This document shows positions 39,728-49,453 of a stretch of 64,000 bases of DNA, piece by piece. Position 1 is the first letter of the stretch. Each line of letters starts with the position of its first letter. Position numbers and translations under genes: made by a program. Under the pieces are notes generated by a model, which saw only the letters and a list, made by a program, of their open reading frames with translations, was not told the origin of the DNA and searched no databases. Source of the DNA: Trametes villosa (lineage: Eukaryota > Basidiomycota > Agaricomycetes > Polyporales > Polyporaceae); contig PUDQ02000113.1 in assembly GCA_002964805.2 (NCBI GenBank), forward strand, positions 496,001 through 560,000, read 5' to 3'.

Positions 39728-41074
39728 CTACACATACGTCGCCTGTAACCGCCCGACGATGTACTCCTCCGTCGTCACGGGCGGGTACTTAGGCTTGCTG
39801 CCGGGAACGAGACAGGTCGGGAGGCACTCGATCTCCGCGCCCTGGTTCGGGTTGCAGAAGTACGCGATCGACTGCCGCGCGGGCGTGATGCCCTCGGTCT
39901 CGCTGATCGCTTTGGCTGGGGGCGCGACGACGCGGTGGAGCGTCGAGCGGAGGACGTCGTTGCTCCAGCGTGCGAGTAGGTCTCCAGCGTTGATTACGAT
40001 GGTGCCAGGCTGAGAGATAGGTCAGTGCGTGGCCCTTGACATGAGTAAAGAAAGGAACGTACAATGGGCGTAGCAGGCTGGAATTGTCCAGTATGGGGGT
40101 TCTGAACTTCAAGTCCTCCGACCTGAGGGCTATTGTCAGTTATAGCCTCATAGTTCAATCAAAGAGACATACCGAGTCCTGGAACAAGAGGGTCAAGGTG
40201 CCATAATCCGAGTGGGCGCCCGCACGCGCTTGGCCGTCGCCGCTGAGAAGCTGGGTCTTGATGGGGGGATACGACAGCAGCCGCAGATTGTGGTACTGCT
40301 CGTTGATCTTGTCGTCGAAGAACGCCTCCTCGAGCTTGAGCCCGAGCGCAATCGAGCGCATGACCTGGACGTGCAGCTCGTGGCACGTCTCGAAGAAGCC
40401 GAGCATCGTGCGCCGGAAGCCCGGCGCGTCGCCCTCCGCCGGCCAGTAGTTCTTGTACGCCGCGTCCCAGTCGCGCCCGATCTCCATCGACTCCTTGTAG
40501 TCCGGCGCCTTCTCGCGCAGCTGCTTGATCTCGTCCGCGTCCGCGGACTGCGTCACGCGCTCGCGCCCGACCTGCACGAACCCGCGGTTGGCGCGCGGGT
40601 CGCGCCAGGCGAGTTCGGCCTTCTTCTCGATGGGGAGCGTGAAGAATTCGGCGCTCTAAGGGCAGTATGCGCGTGAGTACTGGAGTGCGGATGGAGCGCG
40701 GGTAGGCGGCTCACCTTCTGGAAAGCCTGCTGCACCGTCTCTTGGGGGATGCCGTGGTTGTTCAGGTAGATGAACCCGACTTCCGTAAACCCGCGCACGA
40801 TGTCTTGGGCAGTCTGCTCTTTCTCCGCGGTCGAGGTCGCGTTGCGGTATTTGCCGAAGTCAATAAGCGGGATCCGGAAGGCATCCTTGGACTGGGAGTC
40901 AGACCAGGCAGACTTGTAGAGCGCCCCAGCCGAACCTACCTCTGCATGTGTCGCAAATGTCCTCCGCGAGTAGCGTACTGCTCGTGTGCGTTGGGGAGAC
41001 CACGCTCCAGGTGCGGCTGCGAGACGCCGCAAAGAAGGTAGAACGGAGCACGAGAACGGCGCGGCTGAGAGCAT
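39728..41074 (-). CDS. 2OG-Fe(II) oxygenase, isopenicillin-N-synthase-like
   Basis: Fe(II)/2-oxoglutarate-dependent oxygenase of the DIOX_N plus 2OG-FeII_Oxy type. DIOX_N motifs: FRIPLIDFGKYRNATSTAE, DIVRGFTEVGFIYLNNHGIP, AEFFTLPIEKKAELAWRDPR. Catalytic core: HNLRLLSYPPIK, then AHSDYGTLTLLFQD (HxD), VINAGDLLARWSNDVLRST, LHRVV (second His) and ARQSIAYFCNPN (the RxS that binds 2-oxoglutarate). The last exon ends LQATYV. The first 45 residues (MLSAAPFSCSVLPSLRRLAA, then Arg-rich without acids to RRTFATHA) resemble a mitochondrial presequence, unusual for this family. Several introns interrupt the core. The substrate is unknown; no biosynthetic cluster surrounds it. Confidence 0.85.
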
Positions 41075-41400
41075 GGTGAAATAGAACGACAGCGCGCCAA
41101 GTAGGTCGACTAGAGGGTGCTCGCGCTGCGTCGACGAGGTAGCTGGGGCGGGGACGATGAGGGGGAGAAGAGAGGATTGCGGGGAGATATACCGCGGGGA
41201 CCTCGCGCCCAGGTCCTTTCGGCGACTTATCTGGAGATACTAACGCGGGGTCATGCGATTACGCGCCGTTATCAGCTGTGCCGGCGCCTCATACAGCAGA
41301 TCCACACCCCGATCGTGTATGGCACAGCGGCCAAGTTGAAGTTGCACCAGGACCCATGCCTCTCCACCAAAGGTTTGTCCATCTCGACCCCAGATTTTGG

Positions 41401-41437
41401 CCTCAAATATGCAATGATTTCGCCCTCAAATATGCAA
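41401..41437. repeat. 14-base direct repeat
   Basis: CCTCAAATATGCAA occurs at 41401-41414 and again at 41424-41437, inside the foldback element. Confidence 0.6.
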
Positions 41438-41452
41438 AATCGGACAGGGCTT

Positions 41453-41474
41453 GTCACGTGAAAAATCACGTGAC
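41453..41474. repeat. Perfect palindrome built from two E-boxes
   Basis: Arms GTCACGTGA and TCACGTGAC are separated by AAAA. Each arm contains CACGTG, the core site of Cbf1-type bHLH factors. It lies inside the foldback element. Confidence 0.6.
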
Positions 41475-42135
41475 ACGCCAAATCCGGCTCTTTAGCAGAG
41501 TTTTGCCGCAGTTAAGACGTCCTGAAGGCCTGAGCACCGAAAGTGCGCAGAGCACCATTGTACACCTATGAAATTACCGCAATGTAGGTTGAGGAGCCGT
41601 TCGCCACCGGCCACCATGGTTTGTGCCCCTCACAGTGGCCTCCGTCATGCAATAATGCGACAAGGGTTTGGGCGCTTAGTGAGCGCCTATCCCGTTTTGG
41701 GAGGTCATTCATGCAATCACGGACAAGGTTCATTACCATATCGGGAAGGTACAATATGCAAAGTTTGGACAAACCTTTGGTGGAGAGGCGTGGGTCCTGT
41801 TGCACCTCTGATCCAGATCCACCCTGCTCTGTGGATCCACGATATCGCTGTGGCCTTCTCCTAACAAGCCTGGTTGAGGATCCTTCTCCAACATCTACAT
41901 TGCTTGACGGCATATGGAAAGACGTGCACGCTCCTTTGCTGCAGGCCTCCACCGAGGCGGCGCTGGTCATAACGCATGACGGCCTGTTAAGGAGGCGGCC
42001 TGTCGAAGTTAAACGTAAACTTTACATTAAACGAGTTGAAGCAGCAAGCGAGCCTCGCTGGAATACGCATGCAGATACCTGACCCAGCTCAATACTCCCC
42101 TCTATCGCTCGCTACAGAGAAACAAGCCCCCCAAG

Positions 42136-43362
42136 ATGCGTGTGGACTCGGATGGCGGCAAGCTGCCAATGGACGGTATCCCCAAGCCGAGCCGTCTTCC
42201 TCAAGCAGACATAGAGCCTGAACGTGACGCACCAGTGTGGGTCGGAACAGCACAAACCTATCCTCCCATGCCTGGCAGCCCTCCCCCCGGTTACAGCAGG
42301 AGCACCCCTTCGTATGTGTATACGCCAATCGATCTCTCAGTCACATCGTGCTCATGCCAGTCACCTCGCAGCCCCCAAAACCATGACCCTGAGCTGTCGC
42401 TGCCCATCGGCAGAGATCCCACTGACAATCCTCGCCCACGCGGATGGGCCAGCATACTATGCTATCGCGTTTCACCGCGTTCTTGGGTCATCTTCATCGC
42501 CAGCTTTCTTGCGGCCCTCGTAATCTCTCACCTTTCGCACAGCTGGGCTCTCGGTCGGGTCGTATATGCACACGAATCGCGCTGGTTGCAGGAACAGCGC
42601 AAGGTGTGGCAGCAAGAGCGAGCGGAAGAGGAACGGCACCGTAAACTTGTCAAGATGCAGCGCAAGGGGGTCTACTGGGCCGAGCCCGAAGGCAGCACGC
42701 GATGCGTTGCCTACGGCACTAGGCGATACAACGCGATCTTGAAGGATATTCCTGCGAAACTCAACTGGCTGGAAGTCTGCTCCGATATGCCGGTGGCCAT
42801 CCACAAGCGCTGGCTGGACAAACCCAACAAGTGCGAGCGACAGGTAAGTCGGCTATCTAGGTAGTTGTGTAGAGCGCCATCAGCTGACTTGGCGGATGCT
42901 CAGGATGATGGAACCGTTGTGGGGACCTGGTTTGTCGACTTCGACGAGCCTGCGTGCGTGCCATACTGGGGTGGCTTAGTAGACAAGGTACGCTGAAATG
43001 GGATCTCGTTGTCGAAGAGCTCTCCGTGAATGAGCAAGGGCGTCTAGGGATGTGCCACGGGAAAGTCGGGCATGCGGGTGAGTACAGAGAAATCCCTGAC
43101 AGTGGTTGATAGTGACGGCTGCCCCCATCAGCGTCTTCAAGCCCGGCTGTGGGGTATTCGAACGGGGGACGACTGGGAGTCAATGTGCGCCACCACCCCA
43201 GCTTTCTTCAAGGATGCCTCCTTTGAGCATCCGACAGCGTGCGAGAACAAGGTAAGTATCTGCACTGACTTTGTCTACCACTGTATCCACTCAACCATGT
43301 ACAAGGGCAACATCCTCGGTGGCATCTTTGGTTCCTGGGACTACCCGGACGAGACTTGTTGA
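42136..43362 (+). CDS. Type II membrane protein with coiled coil and Cys-containing ectodomain, tandem copy 1
   Basis: I do not recognise the family. Five exons, all joined in phase 0 (42136-42843, 42904-42987, 43048-43077, 43132-43251, 43306-43362), give 332 residues. A Pro-rich cytosolic tail leads to a membrane anchor (WVIFIASFLAALVISHL), then a charged helix (WLQEQRKVWQQERAEEERHR). The ectodomain starts KGVYWAEPEGSTRCVAYGTR and has two related units: LEVCSDMPVAI..KCE..GTVVGTWFVDFDEPAC, then SMCATTPAFF..ACE..GSWDYPDETC. The 30-base third exon encodes GCATGKSGMR. It is the most diverged of three tandem copies and has a shorter last exon. A secreted-side Cys-bridged binding or structural domain is the likely arrangement; this is inference. 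Confidence 0.75.
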
Positions 43363-43809
43363 TGTTTCTCTACGGGAGAACGGTGTCGGACTGTGGGCTC
43401 CAAGACCAGGCTCTTTAGGATCCGTTGTCGCTTTGCCTGGCATGGTATGGCCAAACTATTCAGCTGGTCTGTTGCAATCCCTGGGATATCCTCGTGCATT
43501 TGCGCCGGCACCTGCCAAAGGTGCTGAGCCATTCCGTTTGGAGCTCTCGAGCTCCCGGAGTGTCCGTCTGGAGTGACTGCAGGAGATGATGCCAGTTGCC
43601 TTCTCGGGTGACAGGGCGCCCGATCGGTCCGTTGCTGAGCGTTTTTTTTCAATATTGACAGAACTCTGAGCTTACGCCTTGCGGCGAAAGCGTGTTGAAC
43701 CAGACTAATACTCGGATTCCTGAGCGTCCTAGCTATAGGCTCTCCGCAGAGATATATAACGCAGTTGCGCACCGCACCGCTCCACCACCACCCACAGCCG
43801 TTCACCACC
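43363..43809. promoter_or_regulatory. Promoter of tandem copy 2
   Basis: A TATATAA box lies at 43753-43759, 51-57 bases before the start codon. A run of eight T occurs near 43643. Nothing else is seen. Confidence 0.55.
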
Positions 43810-44975
43810 ATGGCCTCGACCTGGATGCCCTCTACGCCTCCCTACAGCGCGACCTCCAACACCAGCGAACGTGCGCCCCTGATGCCGCAGAAGCGTCGTC
43901 CCGCATTCAACGGCCGTTGGCCCTCTCTGGTGCTCTGCTGCCTCGGAGCGATCGGTCTCGTCCTCTTCGTCGGCCAGAACGTCGGCCTGGTGCGTTGCCC
44001 GCTGAACGACATCCCCGCCGCGGAGAAGGCCAAGCTTCGGCAGCAATGGAACGCGGAGCGCGATGAGCACCGCGCCGACGCCGAGACGTGGGCGCACGAG
44101 CGCGCCAAGTATGCCAACGAGACCGCCGACTGGGCGCGCGAGCGCGACGCGCACAAGGACGAGCTCGCGGATTGGCAGCGAGAGCGGGAGGAGGAGGCGC
44201 GCCATCGCCTGGAGCTGCGGCGCCGGAGCGAGGGCGTGTACTGGACTGCGCCGGAGGGGGACGCGCACTGCCGCTCGTACGGGACGCGCGCGTACTCCGC
44301 GTACCTCCGGGACGTCCCCGCCGAACTAAGTTGGCGCGAGGTGTGCTACAACATGCCGCCTGTCGTGATCCAGGGGCGCAACTTCACGCAGCCAGACGAG
44401 TGTGAGCGGAAGGTGAGTGGCCGATTCACGGCCAGTATGTATGCGGCGTATCCTAGTTCCGGCCTCAGGCTTGCTGATGGCGTCTACAGGACGGAGACGA
44501 TATTGTCGGGACTTGGTACGCAGACTCTGGAGAGGCCAATTGCGTGACGAGCTGGGGCTGGTTCAGCGACAAGGTAGACTCGGACATCGGTCCATCCCCT
44601 CGCATAGCAGGGCACTGATTGTATCCTTTGTTCAGGGATGTACTCCCAGTAGGCCCGGATTCCTGGTCAGCACTGACCGATTGCCGCTACTACGCGCGAT
44701 GGACGCTGACGTCCATCTTTTGCAGCGTTACGAAGCACCCCTAGAGAACATCCGCAAAGGTGACGACGAGCAGACCATGTGCGCAACCACCCCTGCGATC
44801 GTGCGCGACGTGCTGTACGATAGTCCTAGTGTCTGCCAGATGAGGGTAGGCCGCGTCCCTCCTGTTTGTTGGCAGCGGTGGATCCCTGTTAACATGCTGC
44901 GCTCTACAGACCGACTGGCTGGGCAAATCCTACATGGTTGGAATGTGGGACGTGCCGGACGCTGCGCGGTGCTAA
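43810..44975 (+). CDS. Type II membrane protein with coiled coil and Cys-containing ectodomain, tandem copy 2
   Basis: Same five-exon, all-phase-0 plan as its neighbours: 43810-44412, 44490-44573, 44636-44665, 44726-44845 and 44910-44975, giving 300 residues. Short cytosolic tail, anchor (LVLCCLGAIGLVLFVGQNVG), the juxtamembrane motif LVRCPLNDIPAAEKAKLRQQ shared with copy 3, then a long charged coiled coil. Ectodomain: SEGVYWTAPEGDAHCRSYGT, unit 1 with REVCYNMPPVV, DECERK and IVGTWYADSGEANC, a GCTPSRPGFL exon, then unit 2 with MCATTPAIV, SVCQMR and VGMWDVPDAARC. The protein ends in Cys. Introns 2 and 3 use less usual donors (GTAGAC, GTCAGC), but the frame and the alignment to copies 1 and 3 support them. 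Function is unknown. Confidence 0.78.
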
Positions 44976-45305
44976 GGAGCTGCCTGCAGCCTACTATCGT
45001 GGCCGCCTATCATACACCCGAGTCCATGGCCGCTTGTATACATATTTTCACGTTCGTTTCCCTCTTGTTGTGCGATATACCATGCTCCATGTTCAAACTT
45101 GAAATATGACCTCTGCATGGCAGTGTGGAATGTGTTGTCCTTACGTTACTGGAAGCTACGAGCTTATATATGCGGGTCGAACGTAGTATATATGGTAGTC
45201 TCCCCTTACCGCAGCACCAGCTTCTCGCGCCCGTGCCCAGTCTTCGAGCGTCCTAGGGTTGGTTCAATACACCCAGCATCCCCGTAATCTTGTGCATTCG
45301 CATCG
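44976..45305. promoter_or_regulatory. Promoter of tandem copy 3
   Basis: Two TATA-like stretches (TATATAT at 45165-45171 and TATATA at 45187-45192) lie about 115-140 bases before the start codon. Confidence 0.5.
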
Positions 45306-46483
45306 ATGGCTTCAACGCCGTATGGTCCTCCGCCGTCGTACACCTCTATCGCCCAGCAGAGGTACCCCACTAGCTCCCGCCCACCCATCAGATACCCCGC
45401 CAGCGAATACACGCCCCTCGTGCCGCCAGGGAAGCGCGACGAAAGCTCGCCGACCAACCGCAAACTACTCCCGCTCCTAGCGTGGATCGGCGCCGTCCTC
45501 GTCCTCGCCCTCTTCGCCGGCCAGAACGCCGGCCTCGTGCGCTGCCCGCTCAACGACGTCTCCGCCGCGGAGAAGGCCGCACTCCGGGCGCAGTGGCGCG
45601 CAGAGAGCGAGAAGTGGGCGCGCGAACGCGTTAAATTTGCAGAGGAGGCCGCGGCCTGGGAGCGCGCGAGCGCGGCCCACCGCGAGGAGCTCGCGGAATG
45701 GGAGCGGCAGCGCGCGGAGGAGGCGCGCCATCGGCTCGAGCTGAAGCGGCGGAGCGAGGGCGTGTGGTGGACGGAGCCGCACGGGGACGCGCACTGCCAT
45801 GCGTACGGGACGCGCACGTACTATGCGTACCTCAGGGACGTCCCCGGCGACCTGAACTGGCTCGAGGTGTGCTACAACATGCCGCCCGTGGAGGTCCATG
45901 GGCACAACATGTCGCAGCCCGACAAGTGCGAGCCGAACGTGAGTCTTGCTGCACCAGCGTTGAGGTCGGTGGGTGCTTAACGCACTCGACGCCGTGCATA
46001 CAGGACCATGGGGAGATCGTTGGGACCTGGTACGTTACCTCCGGCGAGCCAAGCTGCGTGCCGCGCTGGGGGCGGTTCAGTGACCAGGTACCTCTGTGAT
46101 TCTGCTCTACAGAGCAGCGAACCCGTGTATTGACCAGGTATTGTGCAGGGATGCGCCCCGGGCAAACCGGGTCACCGGGTGAGTAACCTCCAGCACACGG
46201 TCCATGTATATCCTGCTCACTGACGAGCGGGAAAAAAGCGTTACGAGGCTCCCATCGAAGGGGTTGGCGACGGCGATGACATGCATATGATGTGCGCTAC
46301 TACGCCCGCTGTTGTGGGCAACTTCGTGCATAGGGATGGCCCGGATAGCTGTGAGGCCAGGGTACGTACTTTTGTCTGTGCATCTTGCCCCGCGACTAAC
46401 GTGCCTTCATCTCATAGGGGAGATGGCCGTGGCCCAAGTACACGGTCGGCATCTGGGATGTTCCCGACGCGTGGTGGTGCTGA
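45306..46483 (+). CDS. Type II membrane protein with coiled coil and Cys-containing ectodomain, tandem copy 3
   Basis: Five exons, all phase 0 (45306-45938, 46004-46087, 46149-46178, 46239-46361, 46418-46483), 311 residues. Pro/Tyr-rich cytosolic tail (MASTPYGPPPSYTSIAQQRY), anchor (LLAWIGAVLVLALFAGQNAG), LVRCPLNDVSAAEKAALRAQ, then a long charged coiled coil (about residues 90-155). Ectodomain: WWTEPHGDAHCHAYGTR, unit 1 (LEVCYNMPPVEVHGH, PDKCE, IVGTWYVTSGEPSC), linker exon GCAPGKPGHR, unit 2 (MCATTPAVVGNF, PDSCEAR, VGIWDVPDAWWC). It is closest to copy 2. PPPSY in the tail resembles a PPxY-type WW-domain ligand. No enzyme motif is visible, so a structural, adhesive or receptor role is as good as any guess. 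Confidence 0.78.
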
Positions 46484-46833
46484 GTATTCGCTGATGAGCA
46501 GCCGCTTCGTCCTCTGTTATCTTGATGTATACATGTGATCATTGACTGTAAGGTTCAGACTGACATAGCCTGCGAGGAACGTACGCCCTTGTGGTGAGAT
46601 TCAGCCATCTACCGTCCCATCGTACACGGATCCGAATATAAGTACAAGGGTAACCTAACCATACAACGCACCATCCCATGAAAATGTCCACCTATGCCCG
46701 CGCATAACCCATGGCGCTCGGAGAACGCAAACGTCTGAACAGCCCCATCAACGTCCGTCCTCCTTCAGGACCCCACCTAGTCGAGCAACAAAATAGACAT
46801 TCAGCAACAAATCAAGCGGATCTAACGCGAGAC
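46484..46833. other. Convergent intergenic region
   Basis: Between the stops of tandem copy 3 and the BTB gene. No gene seen. Confidence 0.5.
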
Positions 46834-49197
46834 TCACTCTCCGCTCGCCACCTCCTGGCAGCACTGCTCAAACTCGTCCGACACCGACACCTCGTCCCAC
46901 TTCTCCACAACATAGTCCTACAAATACACTTCATCAGTACCGCGTTCTTAGGAGAGAACACCCCAAACGCAGACGCACCTCGACGAGCGCATGCAGCTCG
47001 TCCCAGCTCGCTGACGCGAGCAGCACCGCGAAGCTCGCGCGCGGCGTGATCGTCGCGACGATGTGCTCGAGCGCGAGCGCGCCGAGCCCCGGCATCGCGT
47101 ACCGGTGCGCCAGCTGGTACATTGACAGCGCGCTCGCGGGCGGCGGCGGCGCCGTCGGGTGTGCGTGTGGGTCCACCGTCGATAGCGCGCCTGGGGGCGG
47201 GGGGCGGGCGCGCTGCTTGTGCGCGAAGTGCGATGCGGATGGGGAAACGGGCACGGGGACTGGCACTGGGACCGCTTTGGTGCTCCGGGAGGCGGAGGGT
47301 GAGGTTGGCGGGTTTGCCATCGAGACCGTCAGACCTGAAGCATTTCCGGAGGGGCCGTGCGAGGCACGGCGGGTCGCTTGCGGTGGGTGCCTCGAGGAGG
47401 ATGGGGACACCTGCGCCTTCGACGTCCCGCCACCAGAGTGACTTGTGCGCATGGTGCCGGGAACTGGTGGCACAGGTTTCGGCTTCTCGCGCACGGCCTC
47501 GCCGGTGGACCTACCACTCCCCCCACTGGTAACGCTGCGCTCGTCGCTCCCGCCCATCCCGGGGGCGTCCGCCGCGCCGGCGCCGCCCTTGCTGAATACC
47601 TTCCAGTCCCACTCATCCGCGGCGCCGGGCGAGCAGAGGTCGCGCGCGCTCCAGCCGGCGCCGATGCCGTCGACGGCCTGGCGCGGGTCGTCGTCTGCGC
47701 GGAAGAGGAGCCAGTTCGCGTAGACCCACTTCAGGAGCCAGTAGATCGTCGCGAAGTCCGCCTCCTCGACGACGATCGTGTACACCTTGCGCTCGCCGGG
47801 GAGGAGTGTGCTCGCGTTCTCAGAGAAGGAGGAGCCGAGCATGGTCGCGAAGTATTCGGAGCGGCGGATGAGGATGTCGGAGTGCGCATATATAATGCGC
47901 TTCCGTGCCAGAGTTTGAGAAGCGGAGGTTGATGACTGGGAAGAGGTTGAGTGCGGACTGGTTGGAACGTTCGTGTTCAGTGATTGCGAGGAGTCGAGGT
48001 CTTGAGAAGTCGTCCGCTCAAGACATACGAACTGAACATCTCCAGTATCTAACACATACCATATAAGGGCATGCAGAGCTGAATCACTATTGGGACTTAC
48101 TCGGGTTGTCGAGTGAAGCCTCCAGGCCTTCCAGCAGATCTCGAGGAACGTAGTATGCCGAAGGTTGCTGCGGATAGAAAGGTCCGACGGGCGAGTGCAG
48201 CTGCACACAAATGACAAACGAGTCCGTCTCCTGTATCCTCGGGTTCTCTAGAAGCACAGATAGTGGCGGAAGTGCGCATTCTGCAGCATAGTTGTATGAG
48301 AGATGGATTCTCGCAGTAACATCATTGAGCGGCGCTTACCCCACACTTCCCGGTCTTGTCCAAAGACCCAGTTGCTCTGCCAGTTCTCCCAGACCCATTC
48401 GGCACGCGCGCCGCGCTCGCCTACGCGGTCGTCCTGGCATTTGACTGCTGCGAACATCGACGCGGACATCTCGTAATCCGGGTGCGCGTAGTCAATGGAG
48501 AGGCAGGTTATGTGGAGACAAAGCCTAGGCGGCCCCGTGCGTATGAGAGGCACAGCGGGACCCTCTCCCTCCGCGAGGTCATTGTCACGCATAGTTGCTG
48601 CATGGGCGGCCAGTTAGCTCATTGGACCAGTATATGGTGAACATCCAGGAGTGCTTACATATCTCTAGCTTAAACTTGCCGTCCCCGAGTTCTGGTGATT
48701 CTTTGAGGATTTCAAACTCCTCATCATCTGGGGTTTCCTCGCCTTCGGCGGCAACTGGATTTTCGATGTGGTCCTTCAGCCTGCTCACGTCGCGCACCAC
48801 CCACTCGAACGCCTGTCAAGGTGGCCGCAGCCTTTCAGCAATCGCACGGGGCGGCATGAAGTCCATTTCTACTTACATGGAAGTTCCACTGACGCGTCGT
48901 AGAGTCATCAGGGACCGTACTCTGGCTACTAGCCCTCATCATCCCGTGCGCTGCGGCAGCACTAGCCTGGCCTGTAGCAGACACCACAACCGTACCAGCG
49001 GGGCTCGAGGTGGACGTCGACGCGCGCGGGTCCCACGTATGTGGGCTATGCAGAGAGCTCGTCGACGAGTGGAACGAGCCGGAGACGGAGGAAGAGGAGG
49101 AGCGGTGGGTGTATGTCGACCAGGGCCAGTGAGGGCGCGAAAGCGGAGACGGGCGACCGGGAGAGTTGGAGACAGAGACTGGGCGCGGGGAGGACAT
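46834..49197 (-). CDS. BTB/POZ-domain protein
   Basis: Probable BTB adaptor of the kind that can feed substrates to Cul3 ligases; no partner can be inferred. A Ser-rich N-terminus (MSSPRPVSVSNSPGRPSPLS) is followed by a MATH-like region spread over several exons: QWNFH, FEWVVRDVSRLKDHIENP, ELGDGKFKLEI, LSIDYAHPDYEMSASMFAAV, WVWENWQSNWVFG and ETDSFVICVQLHSPVGPF. The BTB core is GDVQFVCLERT, RKRIIYAHSDILIRRSEYFA, TMLGSSFSEN and ATIYWLLKWVYANW. A long Pro/Ser linker interrupts before SALSMYQLAHRYAMPGLGAL and ALEHIVATITPRASFAVLLA, the helical tail. The last exon ends CCQEVASGE. The large disordered insert between core and tail is a fungal feature. Confidence 0.75.
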
Positions 49198-49453
49198 GGA
49201 GACGGTGGAGACTGTACAAGCTTAAGGGCGGAGTAGAAGAACCGTTCTTTGTATGGCGGTGGGAGGGCGAGCGTTGGAAGCGGTTGCGACGCGGGACACC
49301 CGCGTAATATGGAACGCGTCTATAGCACGCGTCGCCCCACGTGACGCTCTCAACACAACCCCTCCAGAAGCTTGGTTCACCAACGGTTTACGAGACCACG
49401 CGCTGCGCTACAGTTACAAGGTATGCTAGGGGTCTAGGTATCATATTCCAGAA

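Larger units (their letters stand above)
41341..41806. mobile_element. Foldback/MITE-like element with about 32 bp inverted arms
   Basis: The left arm (41349-41380) and the right arm (41767-41798) are reverse complements with one mismatch over 32 bases; the shared core includes CCTCTCCACCAAAGG. Similarity fades outward, and I could not define a clean target duplication, so the true ends may lie further out. It is non-coding. A non-autonomous DNA transposon relic is the simplest reading. Confidence 0.6.
41075..42135. other. Intergenic region containing a foldback repeat element
   Basis: About 1 kb between the divergent oxygenase and the first gene of the tandem family. It holds the inverted-repeat element at 41341-41806, a palindrome at 41453-41474 and a 14-base direct repeat. 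Open frames here come from the repeat arms. Confidence 0.6.

Noticed and set aside
39728..41074. Secondary-metabolite cluster around the isopenicillin-N-synthase-like gene
   Set aside because: Neighbours are FIST, Vps60 and repeat DNA; no NRPS, PKS or terpene synthase is present.
41321..41970. Open frames on both strands sharing the peptide LSTKGLS
   Set aside because: Both are translations of the two arms of the inverted repeat, not a protein family.
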